From PALSA-555 sp963821325 (lineage in GTDB: Bacteria > Actinomycetota > Acidimicrobiia > IMCC26256 > PALSA-555): DNA of 64,000 nt. This document shows positions 17,259 through 26,088 of this stretch, piece after piece (position 1 is the stretch's first letter; every line of letters begins with the position of its first letter). The DNA lies in assembly GCA_963821325.1 (NCBI GenBank), contig CAWGDC010000004.1, positions 28,714 to 92,713 of the forward strand, given 5' to 3'. The position numbers and the translations under genes are program-made. The notes below the pieces were generated by a model, which saw only the letters and a program-made list of their open reading frames with translations, ran no database searches and was not told the origin of the DNA.

Positions 17259-18664
17259 CCCTGCTGACCGAGCGCGCCCGTCCGGTCAGCGCGCCCGTAC
17301 CGCCCGCCCCCGTCGCGGCCGCGGCCCCGCACACCGGGCCCGCCGGCGCGCCGTGGACGCTGCTGTTCCTCGCCGGATTTGGGATGCTGCTCTTCGGATT
17401 GCTCGGCACCACCGGCGCCAGCCTCGCCGTCGTGGTGTTCCTCACGGTGCTGTTCCTCGTGTTCTTGCTCCGCCATCTGGCCTTCGCCGTGGCCGCGCTC
17501 TCCTCCGCGCCGCGGGACATGCGCACCACCGGGTTCGACTGGGGCTATCACCCGTTCGTCACCGTGATGGTCCCCTGTCGCAACGAGGCGCTCGTCATCG
17601 AGGGGCTCGCGAGCACGCTGCTGGCGCTCGACTATCCCGACGACCGCCACGAGATCATCATCGTCGACGACGGGTCAGACGACGACACTCCGGCGATCCT
17701 CGACGAGCTCACACGTCGTCACCCGGTGCTGCACTGCATCCACCGGCCTCCGAACTCGGGCGGCGGGAAGTCGGGTGCGCTGAACAGCGCGTTGGCGATC
17801 GCCCGCGGCGAGATCGTCGTCGTCTTCGACGCTGACCACAAGCCACGCGCCGACGTGCTGCGGCGCCTGGTGCGCCACTTCGCCGACCCCAGCGTCGGCG
17901 CCGTCCAGGGTCGCTGCATCGTCCGGAACTCGAACGAGACGCGCCTCGCACGCAGCATCGCGGTCGACTACTACTGCGGCTACCTCGTCAACGAGTACGG
18001 CCGCCAGACGCTCTTCGAGCTGCCCGCGTACGGCGGCTCGAACTGCGCCGCACGCGTCAGCTGGCTTCGAGGCTTCGGCGGCTGGAACGAGAACACCGTC
18101 ACCGAGGACACCGACCTCACGCTGCGGATGGTCCTCGTCGGCCGGCGGGTGCGCTTCGACGTCACCGCGATCGACACAGAGGAGAGCGTCCCGACCTTCC
18201 GGCGGTTCTGGCGCCAGCGCTACCGCTGGGCCCGCGGGCACCAGCAGGCCTGGCGTGAGTACCGGGTCGCCATGTGGCGGTCGAAGAACCTGAGCTTCGC
18301 CCGCCGGGTCGAATCGATCATGTTCCTGCTCGTGTACCACGTCCCGGTGTTCTGCATGCTCGGGCTCGTCTTCGTCACCCTCCGTGCCGCGGGCGTGCTC
18401 ACGTGGGGCAACGGGCTCGATCTCACCCCGGTGGCGACGCTGCTGTTCCTCGGGCCGCTGATCGAGCTCGCCTCCGGGCTCATCGTCAGCCGCGCGCCCC
18501 GTCAGGCCGCGAGCGGCATCCTGCTGTTCCTCCCGACGTTCGTGCTCTTCACGGTGGTGTGCACCAAGTCGTGGTTCGACGGGATCCTGGGCCGCCCCTA
18601 CACCTGGGTCAAGACGCCCCGCTCCGGGGTCGGCCAGGACCCCACCGTGGCGGTGCCGTCGTGA
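17255..18664 (+). CDS. Processive family 2 glycosyltransferase (cellulose synthase-like)
   Basis: 469 aa, GTG start overlapping the previous stop. Two N-terminal helices (about 30-80), a GT-A domain with VTVMVPCRNE, IIIVDDGSDDDTP, the DxD motif in VVFDADHKP and TEDTDLTLRM, then QRYRW, which is the QxxRW signature of processive beta-glycosyltransferases, then three to four C-terminal helices. It probably polymerises and extrudes a beta-linked polysaccharide at the plasma membrane, or glycosylates lipid carriers. Part of the exosortase operon. Confidence 0.88.
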   Translation: MTLLTERARPVSAPVPPAPVAAAAPHTGPAGAPWTLLFLAGFGMLLFGLLGTTGASLAVVVFLTVLFLVFLLRHLAFAVAALSSAPRDMRTTGFDWGYHPFVTVMVPCRNEALVIEGLASTLLALDYPDDRHEIIIVDDGSDDDTPAILDELTRRHPVLHCIHRPPNSGGGKSGALNSALAIARGEIVVVFDADHKPRADVLRRLVRHFADPSVGAVQGRCIVRNSNETRLARSIAVDYYCGYLVNEYGRQTLFELPAYGGSNCAARVSWLRGFGGWNENTVTEDTDLTLRMVLVGRRVRFDVTAIDTEESVPTFRRFWRQRYRWARGHQQAWREYRVAMWRSKNLSFARRVESIMFLLVYHVPVFCMLGLVFVTLRAAGVLTWGNGLDLTPVATLLFLGPLIELASGLIVSRAPRQAASGILLFLPTFVLFTVVCTKSWFDGILGRPYTWVKTPRSGVGQDPTVAVPS

Positions 18665-19191
18665 ACCGCGCCGTGCTCAACGTGGTCCTCCGCCTGGCGT
18701 TGGCGTTCGGCGCGACGGTCGGCGTGTTCTGGCTGCTCATCACGCCGTGGCGTGACGTCGAGGCGCTGGTCCTCGCCCACGCCTTCCAGGCGATGGGCGT
18801 CCCGCGGGCCAGCCAGGTGTACGGCAACCAGATCCTGGTGCTCCCGGCCCACGCCGCGCCGTTCCTCGCGACGATCAGCCCGTCGTGCTCCGCGCTCGCC
18901 GCGATCCTCGGGTTCCTGGCGATCAGCCTGTTCATCGTCCGCGGGCCGCTGCAGCGCCGCATGCTCGCGTTCGCGGCCGCCGCTCTCGTCGTGCTGGCGT
19001 GCAACTTCTTGCGGATCGGCCTCTCGACCTACATCGGGGTGCGGACGAGCGCCCAAGGGATGACGGTGTTCCACGACTGGGTCGGGACCGCCTTCGGCCT
19101 CTTGTATGTGCTCGCCGGGTTCACCCTCTACCTCTGGGTGCTGCTGCCGAGCAACCGGACACTCGTGAAGGAGTACGCGAATGCCGCATGA
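18661..19191 (+). CDS. Exosortase/archaeosortase family transpeptidase
   Basis: 176 aa with about five membrane helices. The three residues that define the family are present in order: Cys76 in SPSCSALAA, Arg118 in CNFLRIGL, His138 in VFHDWVGT. Family members cleave a C-terminal sorting signal on a secreted protein at the membrane and transfer it to another acceptor. GTG 18,661 overlaps the GT2 stop. It is short, as for stand-alone archaeosortase-like forms, and lacks the EpsI domain. The first gene of the operon codes for the likely substrate. Confidence 0.88.
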   Translation: MNRAVLNVVLRLALAFGATVGVFWLLITPWRDVEALVLAHAFQAMGVPRASQVYGNQILVLPAHAAPFLATISPSCSALAAILGFLAISLFIVRGPLQRRMLAFAAAALVVLACNFLRIGLSTYIGVRTSAQGMTVFHDWVGTAFGLLYVLAGFTLYLWVLLPSNRTLVKEYANAA

Positions 19192-19741
19192 CGTCCAGCT
19201 GTACCTCATCGTGGGCGGCGCCTCGGCCATCGTGCTGGCCGGCGTGTGGCGGTTCGCGTTCCGTCACCATCAGATCTCCAGCCTGAAGCGGCGGCTGCGA
19301 CAGGCCACGGAGCCCGTCGACCGTGCCCGAGCCGGCAACGAGCTCATCGAGCTCGGGTTGCGGCGCGCCGCTCACGTGGTGCTCCGGGTCATGCCCGACG
19401 AGACCGACGACCGGGTCCGCTTGTCCCTCGCGCTCGCCGTCGCCCGCCGGCAATGGGAGCCCACGGGCGCCCGGCGCGTCGTCGAGCTGCGCCGCTGGGC
19501 CGCCGAGCAGGTCGCCACCACCGGTCAGGTCACCGAGTTCGGACCGGCCGTGACCCGACTGTCCGACATGGGCGGACCCCGCCTCCCCCCCCGGGAGCCC
19601 GCCCCCAACGGGGTCGGCACCCCCAACGGGCCGCGCCAGCCGAACGGGCAGGGCCCGCCGACCGAGCCGTCCGTCCCGTCGGTCGTCGGCGCCGACCAGG
19701 GCGTCCAGTGGAGCGCACCCACCGACCACCGGTCGACATGA
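19181..19741 (+). CDS. Membrane-anchored helical protein of the exosortase operon
   Basis: 186 aa, unrecognised. A single N-terminal helix (about residues 6-24) anchors a basic helical region (RHHQISSLKRRLRQATEPVD, then RAAHVVLRVMPDETDDRVRL) of about 100 residues, followed by a Pro/Asn/Gly-rich tail from about 130 to the end. ATG 19,181 overlaps the exosortase stop by 11 bases. It could be a scaffold that links the exosortase or glycosyltransferase to cytosolic partners, but nothing in the sequence proves that. Confidence 0.65.
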   Translation: MPHDVQLYLIVGGASAIVLAGVWRFAFRHHQISSLKRRLRQATEPVDRARAGNELIELGLRRAAHVVLRVMPDETDDRVRLSLALAVARRQWEPTGARRVVELRRWAAEQVATTGQVTEFGPAVTRLSDMGGPRLPPREPAPNGVGTPNGPRQPNGQGPPTEPSVPSVVGADQGVQWSAPTDHRST

Positions 19742-20674
19742 CCACCGTCGCTGTCACGGGCGCGGGCGGGCCAGCCGGCGTCGCCGTGCTGCGCGCGCTC
19801 GCCGCCGCGGACTACCGCACGGTGGCCGTCGACGCCGACCCGACCGCCGCTGGGCTGCGCCTCGCGGACAGCGGCTGGCGTCGTGCCCGTCGCCGACGGA
19901 CCCGGCGTTCGCGTCGGCGATGCTCGACCTGGTCGACCGGACCCAGCCCGCGCGTGCTCGTCTCGACCGTCGCCGAGGAGGTTGGTGCCCTCCACGACCT
20001 GGGACGCGACCTCGCGGCGTACGGCGTGGCCACCTGGCTCCCGGCTCCCGACGCGGTGGCGTTGTGCCTCGACAAGTGGAAGTTCTTCAGCGTGCTGCGC
20101 GACGCCGCCGTCCCCACGCCCGACACCGGGCTCGGTGCTGCCACGGGCGTGCCCGGCCCCTGGATCGTCAAGCCGCGCTTCGGGCGCGGCTCTCGCGGCG
20201 TCACCGCCGTCGACGACCCCCAGAACCTGTCCGCGATCTGTCGACAGACCCCCGAACCGATCGTGCAGACCCGGCTGGCCGGACGCGAGTTCACCGCGGA
20301 CGTCCTCGTCGACCGCGACGGTCACGTCGCCGCCTGCGTGCCGCGCTGGCGCGACGAGACGAAGGCGGGGATCAGCACCAAGGGCGAGACGTTCGCCGAC
20401 CCGGCCGTCGACGCCGTGGTCGCCCGCACGGTCTCCGTCGTGGGCCTGGACGGCGTGTGCAACCTCCAAGGCTTCGTCGACGGGCCGACGCGTGACCGTC
20501 GTCGAGATCAACCCGCGCTTCTCCGGTGGGCTGCCGCTGACCCTCGCCGCCGGTGCCGACCTCGTCGGCGAATTTGTCCGCGGCACACTGGGCACACCCC
20601 TCTCCCCCGCGGCCCTGACGTACCGGCCGGGGGTCCGCATGATCCGCTACCTCACCGAGATCTTCGAGTCCTGA
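19738..20674 (+). CDS. ATP-grasp ligase, frameshifted
   Basis: About 312 aa. A Rossmann-type pre-ATP-grasp start (MTTVAVTGAGGPAGVAVLRA), DKWKFFSVLRDAAVPTPDT, WIVKPRFGRGSRGV (ATP-binding Lys and Gly loop), and the Mg-binding VVEINPRFSGGLPLT match carbamoyl-phosphate-synthetase-like ATP-grasp enzymes, which form amide-type bonds through acyl phosphates. The reading frame is broken near 19,875, 19,905, 19,950 and 20,490. ATG 19,738 overlaps the preceding stop (ATGA). Between GT2/exosortase and wecB it may act on a sugar or peptide precursor of the same surface structure. Confidence 0.8.
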
Positions 20675-20676
20675 CC

Positions 20677-21822
20677 GTGCGGCTCCTCGTCCCGTTCGGC
20701 ACCCGCCCCGAGATCGTGAAGCTGGCGCCCGTCGTCGTCGCGCTCCGCCGCGCCGGGCACGACGTCCACGCGCTCGCGACCGGCCAGCACGACGACCCGC
20801 GTCTCGCCGACCAGTTCTTCGAGGACCTCGAGCTCACCCCGGACGAGCGCTGGACGCTCCCCGACGGCGAGGCGGCCCGCGTCGGCGCGATCCTCGAGCA
20901 CGCCTACGAGACCGTCGCGGCGCGCCGACCGGACGCCGTGGTGCTGCTCGGGGACACGAGCACCGTCCCGCTGTTCGGGTTGGCCGCCCGCCGCCACCAG
21001 GTGCCGGTCGTGCACCTCGAGGCCGGGCTGCGCTCGTTCAACGAACGCTCGCTCGAGGAGGTGAACCGGCGTGCCGTCGCGGCCATGACGTCGCTGCACC
21101 TCGCCCCGACGCCGCTCGCCGCCCAGTTCCTCGCCGACGAGGGGGTCCCGTCGGCCCGGGTCCGCACCGTCGGCAACCCGATCACGGACACCCTGCGCCG
21201 CTTCGGGCCCGACCGCGTCCCACCCGGCGCCCGCCGCGGCGTCGTCGTCACCGCGCACCGCGCCACGAACGTTGACGACCCGGAGCGCCTGGCCCGACTC
21301 GTCGAGACGATCAGCGACCTCGCCCGCACCGCGGGACCCGTGCGCTTCCCGGTGCACCCCCGCACCCACCAGCGGCTCGTCGACGCCAACCTGCTCGACC
21401 GGCTCGCCGGCCTGCCCGGCGTCGAGCTGACGCCCCCGCTCCCCTACCGCGCCATGCTCGACGCCGTCGCGGGCGCGCGGGTCGTCGTCACCGACTCCGG
21501 CGGGCTCCAGGAGGAAGCCGCCTGGCTCGGCGTGCCCTGCGTCGTGCTGCGCACCTCGACGCCCCGCTGGGAGGGCGTCTACGCCGGCATCGCGACGCTC
21601 ACCGGCCTCGATCCCGCTCGAGCCGTCGCGGCCGTGGCCGCCTTCCGGGCACCCGACGCGCAGGCCCGCGTCGCCACCCTGCCCTGCCCCTACGGCGACG
21701 GGCACGTCGCACCACGCGTGGCGCACCTCCTCGACGACCCCGAAGTGCAGGACCTCCTCACCCTCGACGAACCCCGGCTCGACGCCCACAGCGTCCCCGT
21801 CGACGCCTGGCGGTCCGCGTGA
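20677..21822 (+). CDS. wecB: UDP-N-acetylglucosamine 2-epimerase (non-hydrolysing)
   Basis: 381 aa cytosolic enzyme converting UDP-GlcNAc to UDP-ManNAc for surface polysaccharide synthesis. Motifs: FGTRPEIVKLAPVV, VVHLEAGLRSFNERSLEEVN, VHPRTHQ and VTDSGGLQEEA. GTG start three bases after the ATP-grasp stop. The reading frame is intact. Its presence in the operon supports an amino-sugar-containing product made together with the processive GT2. Confidence 0.9.
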   Translation: MRLLVPFGTRPEIVKLAPVVVALRRAGHDVHALATGQHDDPRLADQFFEDLELTPDERWTLPDGEAARVGAILEHAYETVAARRPDAVVLLGDTSTVPLFGLAARRHQVPVVHLEAGLRSFNERSLEEVNRRAVAAMTSLHLAPTPLAAQFLADEGVPSARVRTVGNPITDTLRRFGPDRVPPGARRGVVVTAHRATNVDDPERLARLVETISDLARTAGPVRFPVHPRTHQRLVDANLLDRLAGLPGVELTPPLPYRAMLDAVAGARVVVTDSGGLQEEAAWLGVPCVVLRTSTPRWEGVYAGIATLTGLDPARAVAAVAAFRAPDAQARVATLPCPYGDGHVAPRVAHLLDDPEVQDLLTLDEPRLDAHSVPVDAWRSA

Positions 21823-22514
21823 TCCTCGACGCCGTCCTCTTCGACCTCGACGACACCCTCTACGAGCAGCGCCAGTGGCTCGACGGCGCCTGGCAGGCCG
21901 TCGCCGACCGCGCCGCGCGCTGGGGTGTCGATCCCGCCGCGCTCGACCGCACCCTCCAACACGTCGCGGCCCTCGGCAGCGACCGCGGTGGCGTCATCGA
22001 CACCGCCCTCCACCTCGTCGGACGCGACGACGTCCCCGTCCCCCCGCTCCTCGAGTCCTTCCGCGGGCACACCCCGGCGCACCTCGAGCCATACCCCGGC
22101 GTCCGTCAGCTCCTCGAGCAACTCGCCGCCCAGGTGCCACTCGGCCTCGTCTCCGACGGCGAGCCCGCCGGCCAGCAGGCCAAGCTCGACGCGCTCGACT
22201 TGGCGTCCTCCTTCACCACCGTCGTGCTCAGCGACACCCTCGGCCGCGAGCACCGCAAGCCGGACCCCCTCCCCTTCCAGGTCGCGGTGCGCAACCTCGA
22301 CGTGATCCCAACCCGGGCGATCTACATCGGTGACCGACCCAGCAAAGACGTCGCGGGCGCCGTCGCCGCCGGCCTCGCCGCGGTGCGCGTCCGCACCGGC
22401 GAGTGGCGACAGGAACCCGACGATCCACGGGCCGTGGCGTCGGTCCCGACCCTCGAGGACGCCGTGCAGTTCGTCAGCCGCTCCCTCCGGTCGCACGTCT
22501 CCGTCGCGGGCTGA
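21819..22514 (+). CDS. HAD-superfamily phosphatase
   Basis: 231 aa. Motif I FDLDDTLYEQ, motif II at LGLVSDGEPAGQQ, Lys in REHRKPDPLPFQ and motif IV IYIGDRPSKDVAGA define a C1-capped HAD hydrolase. GTG 21,819 overlaps the wecB stop. Probably dephosphorylates a sugar or nucleotide intermediate; it is the last gene of the exosortase operon and is convergent with the Nudix gene. Confidence 0.87.
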   Translation: MILDAVLFDLDDTLYEQRQWLDGAWQAVADRAARWGVDPAALDRTLQHVAALGSDRGGVIDTALHLVGRDDVPVPPLLESFRGHTPAHLEPYPGVRQLLEQLAAQVPLGLVSDGEPAGQQAKLDALDLASSFTTVVLSDTLGREHRKPDPLPFQVAVRNLDVIPTRAIYIGDRPSKDVAGAVAAGLAAVRVRTGEWRQEPDDPRAVASVPTLEDAVQFVSRSLRSHVSVAG

Positions 22515-22614
22515 CCCGTTCATCGCGTGCCGGCGGCACCGCGGGCGTCACGTCTTCGCGAACCTCGCAGCGCGCCGACCGGCGGCACCAGCCAGGTCCT
22601 CGCCTGCGTGTTGC

Positions 22615-23016
22615 TCAGCCGTCGAGCGCGCCGGCGTCCTGGAGGAAGTCGTAGAGCCCGTCCACGGTGCGGCGCTCACCAACTTCGGAGACCGGCACCC
22701 ACGCGGCCTCAGCCGCGTCGTCGCCGGCGCGCAACGACACGTCGGGGTCGAGGACGGTGACCCGGAAGTCGAGGATGACGTAGTGCACGTCGTCATCGAA
22801 GCGCTCGACCCAGCCGAGCAGCTCGTCGACGACGACCCGGAGGCCGGTCTCCTCCGCCACTTCCCGGACCACGGCCGCTTCGACGGGCTCGCCAGCCTCG
22901 ACGCGCCCGCCGGGCACGGACCACTCCCCCGCGGCCGGGCCGTGCCCGCGGCGGATGAGCAAGAGTCGGTCGTCGACGACCGCGACGGCGCCGACGGCCA
23001 GGACCGGTGACGTCAT
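22615..23016 (-). CDS. Nudix hydrolase
   Basis: 133 aa. The Nudix box reads GGRVEAGEPVEAAVVREVAE-ETGL, which satisfies Gx5Ex7REUxEExGU, in a MutT-like fold beginning MTSPVLAVGAVAVVDDRLLL. Hydrolyses a nucleoside diphosphate linked to another group; substrate not determinable. ATG overlaps the stop of the upstream GNAT gene. Confidence 0.88.
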   Translation of the reverse strand: MTSPVLAVGAVAVVDDRLLLIRRGHGPAAGEWSVPGGRVEAGEPVEAAVVREVAEETGLRVVVDELLGWVERFDDDVHYVILDFRVTVLDPDVSLRAGDDAAEAAWVPVSEVGERRTVDGLYDFLQDAGALDG

Positions 23017-23489
23017 GTGTCGGGGTGCAGCGACCGGTACATGACGAGCATCCGCGCGGTGAACCCCTGCTCCTCGAAGAAGTTCTTCGTGGCGCGGTGG
23101 CCGGGCAAGGCGAGGGCGTCGACGCCGATGCAGTCGTGGTCGGCGGCGAAGCGGAGCAGCTCGTCGGCGATCCCCTCCCCGACGCCGATGGCGCGAGCGG
23201 GGGGCTCGACGAACAGGTCGGTGATCCGGCCGAGCCGTTCACCGGTCGAGAGCGTCTCGAGGACCAGGACGCCGAACCCGACGATGACCTCGTCGATCAG
23301 TCCGACGCGGACGTCGACGTCCGGATCGGCCAGGAGCGTGGCGTAGGTGTCCTCGAGGGGCTCGGGTCGGGCGTCGCGGGCGGACCACACCTCCCCGCCG
23401 CGCAGCGCGGTGAGCTCGCCGTGGAGCTCGCGGGCCAGACCCGCGATGCGTGTCAGGTCCCGCGGCTCGGCGGGCCGGCAGCTGTCCAT
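23013..23489 (-). CDS. GNAT-family acetyltransferase
   Basis: 158 aa. MDSCRPAEPRDLTRIAGLAR opening, ITDLFVEPPARAIGVGEGIADELLRFA with the acetyl-CoA-binding region, and TKNFFEEQGFTARMLVMYR closing are typical of GNAT enzymes, which transfer acetyl groups to amines. The pyrophosphate loop is slightly degenerate (RAIGVGEGI). Four-base overlap with the Nudix gene indicates cotranscription. Confidence 0.82.
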   Translation of the reverse strand: MDSCRPAEPRDLTRIAGLARELHGELTALRGGEVWSARDARPEPLEDTYATLLADPDVDVRVGLIDEVIVGFGVLVLETLSTGERLGRITDLFVEPPARAIGVGEGIADELLRFAADHDCIGVDALALPGHRATKNFFEEQGFTARMLVMYRSLHPDT

Positions 23490-23495
23490 CGGCGC

Positions 23496-24023
23496 TCAGC
23501 CGACCGGACGCTGCAGCTGCTCGATCTTGCCCAGGACCGTGTTCCGGGCCCGGTGGCCGGCTTCGTAGGCTCGGATGGCGTCGAGGTCGGCGTCCGGGAG
23601 GCCCTCGAGGCGCTCGACGACCTGCGAGGCCGACAGCTCGTCGTAGTCCCGGATCGCCAGCTGCGGACGCTCGCGGGTCGACACGGTCGAGAAGCTCGCC
23701 GGGGGCGACGACGGCGCGCCCGGCGCGGCCGGTGGCGCCGGGGGCTCGGTGCTGCCCGAGAGGCCCGCGAGGAGCTCGAGGGCCTCCTCGGTGCGGGCCC
23801 GGACGGTGGCGAGGGCCTCGGCGAGGACGCGGCGCACATGGGGAGCGCCCTGGACGCTGGCGAACTCGCCGACCACGCGAGCGTTTCCGAGCTGGCCCTC
23901 GACCGACTTGCGTTGCTCGTCGAGGATGGCGCGGCCGCGGGACACGAAGAGTCGCAGGAACGACGGTGCGGTGTCGCGCAGGTACGCGGCGAGGCCGATC
24001 GGGCCGAACACCAGGAGTTCCAT
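23496..24023 (-). CDS. Conserved actinobacterial protein of unknown function
   Basis: 176-aa product from ATG 24,023 (MELLVFGPIGLAAYLRDTAP). A possible short membrane-associating N-terminus, a helical middle (LFVSRGRAILDEQRKSVEGQ), a Pro/Ala-rich linker at about 95-120, and a C-terminal helical motif (YDELSASQVVERLEGLPDAD) often found in actinobacterial proteins that pairs 'YDELSA' with DNA or lipid droplet proteins. No function assigned. Longer upstream in-frame sequence is Arg-rich and unlikely to be translated. Confidence 0.65.
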   Translation of the reverse strand: MELLVFGPIGLAAYLRDTAPSFLRLFVSRGRAILDEQRKSVEGQLGNARVVGEFASVQGAPHVRRVLAEALATVRARTEEALELLAGLSGSTEPPAPPAAPGAPSSPPASFSTVSTRERPQLAIRDYDELSASQVVERLEGLPDADLDAIRAYEAGHRARNTVLGKIEQLQRPVG

Positions 24024-24091
24024 GGCGCGGTCGGTGCCGCTCGGCTCGTCAGGCACGCGGTGCTCCGGCTCGGGGGTCGTGGATCGCGAGT

Positions 24092-25564
24092 CTATGGGCG
24101 GGCCCGACGCAGCTCGCGTCCGGCGATGAACCCGGCGGCGAGGAGAAGGGTGAGCGCGGCGGCGGCGAGCACCCATTCGCCGAAGCGGACGTAGGGGGTC
24201 TCACCGGTCGTGGTGGTGACGGTGCCGGTGACGAGCGCCTTGGTGAACAGCTGCGTGTGCTGGAGGACGCGGCCGCTGCTGTCGATGACGGCGGTCTCCC
24301 CGGAGATCGCGGCGTGGAGCACAGGCCGCCCGGTCTCGGCGGCGCGCAGCTGCCCGGTGGCGACGTGGGTGGCGGGGATCCCGGAGCGGCCGTAGGAGCG
24401 GTCGCTGGTGCTGACCACGATCGCTTGGGCGCCGTCGCGCGCGAAGTCGGACACCAGCGGCGCGTACGCGGACTCGTAGCAGATGACGCTGCCCAGCTGG
24501 TGGCCCGAGACGGAGAAGAGGACGCGGCGGTCGCCCGCGGTGAAGTCGTAGGGGATCTGGCGGAGGTCGCTGACGAAGGTCAGCTCGCTGCGGAACGGGA
24601 CGTACTCGCCGAACGGGACGAGGTGCTGCTTGGCGTAGACGGCGAGGAGCCGGCCGTCGGGCCCGTAGGCGAGGTCGGCGTTGTAGAGCAGCCCGGTGGC
24701 GCCCCGGTAGCGGGCGTTCACCAGGACCACGGCGTCGTGGACGCGGGCGAGCGCGACGATGCGCGCCCGGAGTGGCGGGTACTCCTCGGGGTCGAAGGCG
24801 AGCGCCGATTCGGGGAACACGATGAGGTCGTAGCGGCCGTGGAGCTGCGCGGCGAGCGCGAAGTGGGCGTCGGTGAGCACCTGGTTGGAGAAGTCGGTGG
24901 TGAGCTCCCCGGCGAAGGTGTCGCCCTGCAGCAGCGCGAAGTGCAGCCGCCCGGTCGGGCGGGTCTCGTAGCGGGTGACGTCGGCGACCGCGGACACGAC
25001 GATGAGGGCGGCGAGACCGCCCACGGCGAGGACGACGGGCCGAGGCCGCCGCCGCGGCGCCGCGAGCACGGCGTCGAGGAGCAAGGCGTTGGCGGCGACG
25101 ATCAACAACGTCAGGAGGTACACGCCACCGAAGCCGGCGAGCGCTCGGGCGAACTCGAGGTTGTGGAGGGTGATGCCGAGCTCGCCCCACGCGAGGCCGC
25201 CGAGGGGCCAGCGGTCGCGCAGCGCCTCGAAGAACACCCAGACGGCGGCGGTGAGGAACGGGCTGCGCAGCCCGTGGCGGGCGAACACGGCGGTGAGCGC
25301 GCCGGTGGCCGCGTAGTAGCACGCGGCGGCGACGATGAGCGAGACGGTGCCCGTGTAGCCGGTGTGGGTGAGCCCGGCCATGAGGATCGCGAGGAACGTG
25401 AGGGCGAACACGAAGCCGTCGCGGGCCGCCGACCAGGGCGACGCGTCCCGCCAGGCCCACAGCAGCGGGACGAGGGCGACGAACGCGAGGGGCCCGAGAT
25501 CGGCGGGTGGGAACGCGAGGGCGAGGAGGGCGCCCGAGAGCACCGCGGCGAGGACCCGCCGCAC
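24092..25564 (-). CDS. lnt: Apolipoprotein N-acyltransferase
   Basis: 490 aa. Several N-terminal helices, then a nitrilase-type domain with the catalytic triad: Glu in VFPESALAF, Lys in AKQHLVPFGEYVPF, Cys in VICYESAYAP; a final membrane helix and Arg-rich tail. Adds the third acyl chain to lipoproteins at the outer face of the plasma membrane. Intact frame. The codons after the start give MRRVLAAVLSGALLALAFPP, a usual Lnt beginning. Confidence 0.92.
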   Translation of the reverse strand: MRRVLAAVLSGALLALAFPPADLGPLAFVALVPLLWAWRDASPWSAARDGFVFALTFLAILMAGLTHTGYTGTVSLIVAAACYYAATGALTAVFARHGLRSPFLTAAVWVFFEALRDRWPLGGLAWGELGITLHNLEFARALAGFGGVYLLTLLIVAANALLLDAVLAAPRRRPRPVVLAVGGLAALIVVSAVADVTRYETRPTGRLHFALLQGDTFAGELTTDFSNQVLTDAHFALAAQLHGRYDLIVFPESALAFDPEEYPPLRARIVALARVHDAVVLVNARYRGATGLLYNADLAYGPDGRLLAVYAKQHLVPFGEYVPFRSELTFVSDLRQIPYDFTAGDRRVLFSVSGHQLGSVICYESAYAPLVSDFARDGAQAIVVSTSDRSYGRSGIPATHVATGQLRAAETGRPVLHAAISGETAVIDSSGRVLQHTQLFTKALVTGTVTTTTGETPYVRFGEWVLAAAALTLLLAAGFIAGRELRRARP

Positions 25565-25596
25565 GGTCCGCCCTCGGGGGGGACGCAGCGACCAGA

Positions 25597-26088
25597 TCAG
25601 GCGCAGTCCCGGCAGAGCATGCGCTTCTCGTCGGCGAGCTGGTTGCGGGGCAGCACGAGGAAGCAGGAGGAGCAGAGGAACTCGCCGGGCCGGCGGGGCA
25701 CGATCTTGGTCGGGACCTCGCCGCGCTCGTCGACCTCGGCTTCTTCTTCCTCGACCTCCTCTTCCTCGTCCTCGAGCGTGGCGCTGGCCGTGCGCTCCTG
25801 CAGGAGGGCGTCGAGGGGGGCCTCGACGTCGTCGGGGTGCAGCTCCTCGTCCAGGTCGAGGACGTCCTCGTCCTCCTCGTCGGGCTCCCGGACGGCTTTG
25901 TCGGCCGGGACAGGGGTCTCGATCGGCGCCGCGGGGGTCTCGAGGTCGACGCCGTCCTCGAGGTCGATCTCCACCGCGTCATCGAGCGCGACGTCGTCGT
26001 CCAGCGCGTCGTCTTCCTCGAGGACTTCCTCGTCGAGGGCGTCTTCGTCGAGCTCGACGTCGTCGTCTTCGAACTCGTCGTCGCTCAT
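25597..26088 (-). CDS. Acidic DUF4193-like protein with C-terminal zinc ribbon
   Basis: 163 aa. Residues 1-125 are almost entirely acidic low complexity (Asp/Glu runs). The C-terminal part, VPTKIVPRRPGEFLCSSCFL then RMLCRDC, carries CxxC pairs for one zinc and is the conserved core of the DUF4193 family, which is restricted to Actinobacteria and usually about 100 aa. The long acidic extension is exceptional. Function unknown. Confidence 0.78.
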   Translation of the reverse strand: MSDDEFEDDDVELDEDALDEEVLEEDDALDDDVALDDAVEIDLEDGVDLETPAAPIETPVPADKAVREPDEEDEDVLDLDEELHPDDVEAPLDALLQERTASATLEDEEEEVEEEEAEVDERGEVPTKIVPRRPGEFLCSSCFLVLPRNQLADEKRMLCRDCA

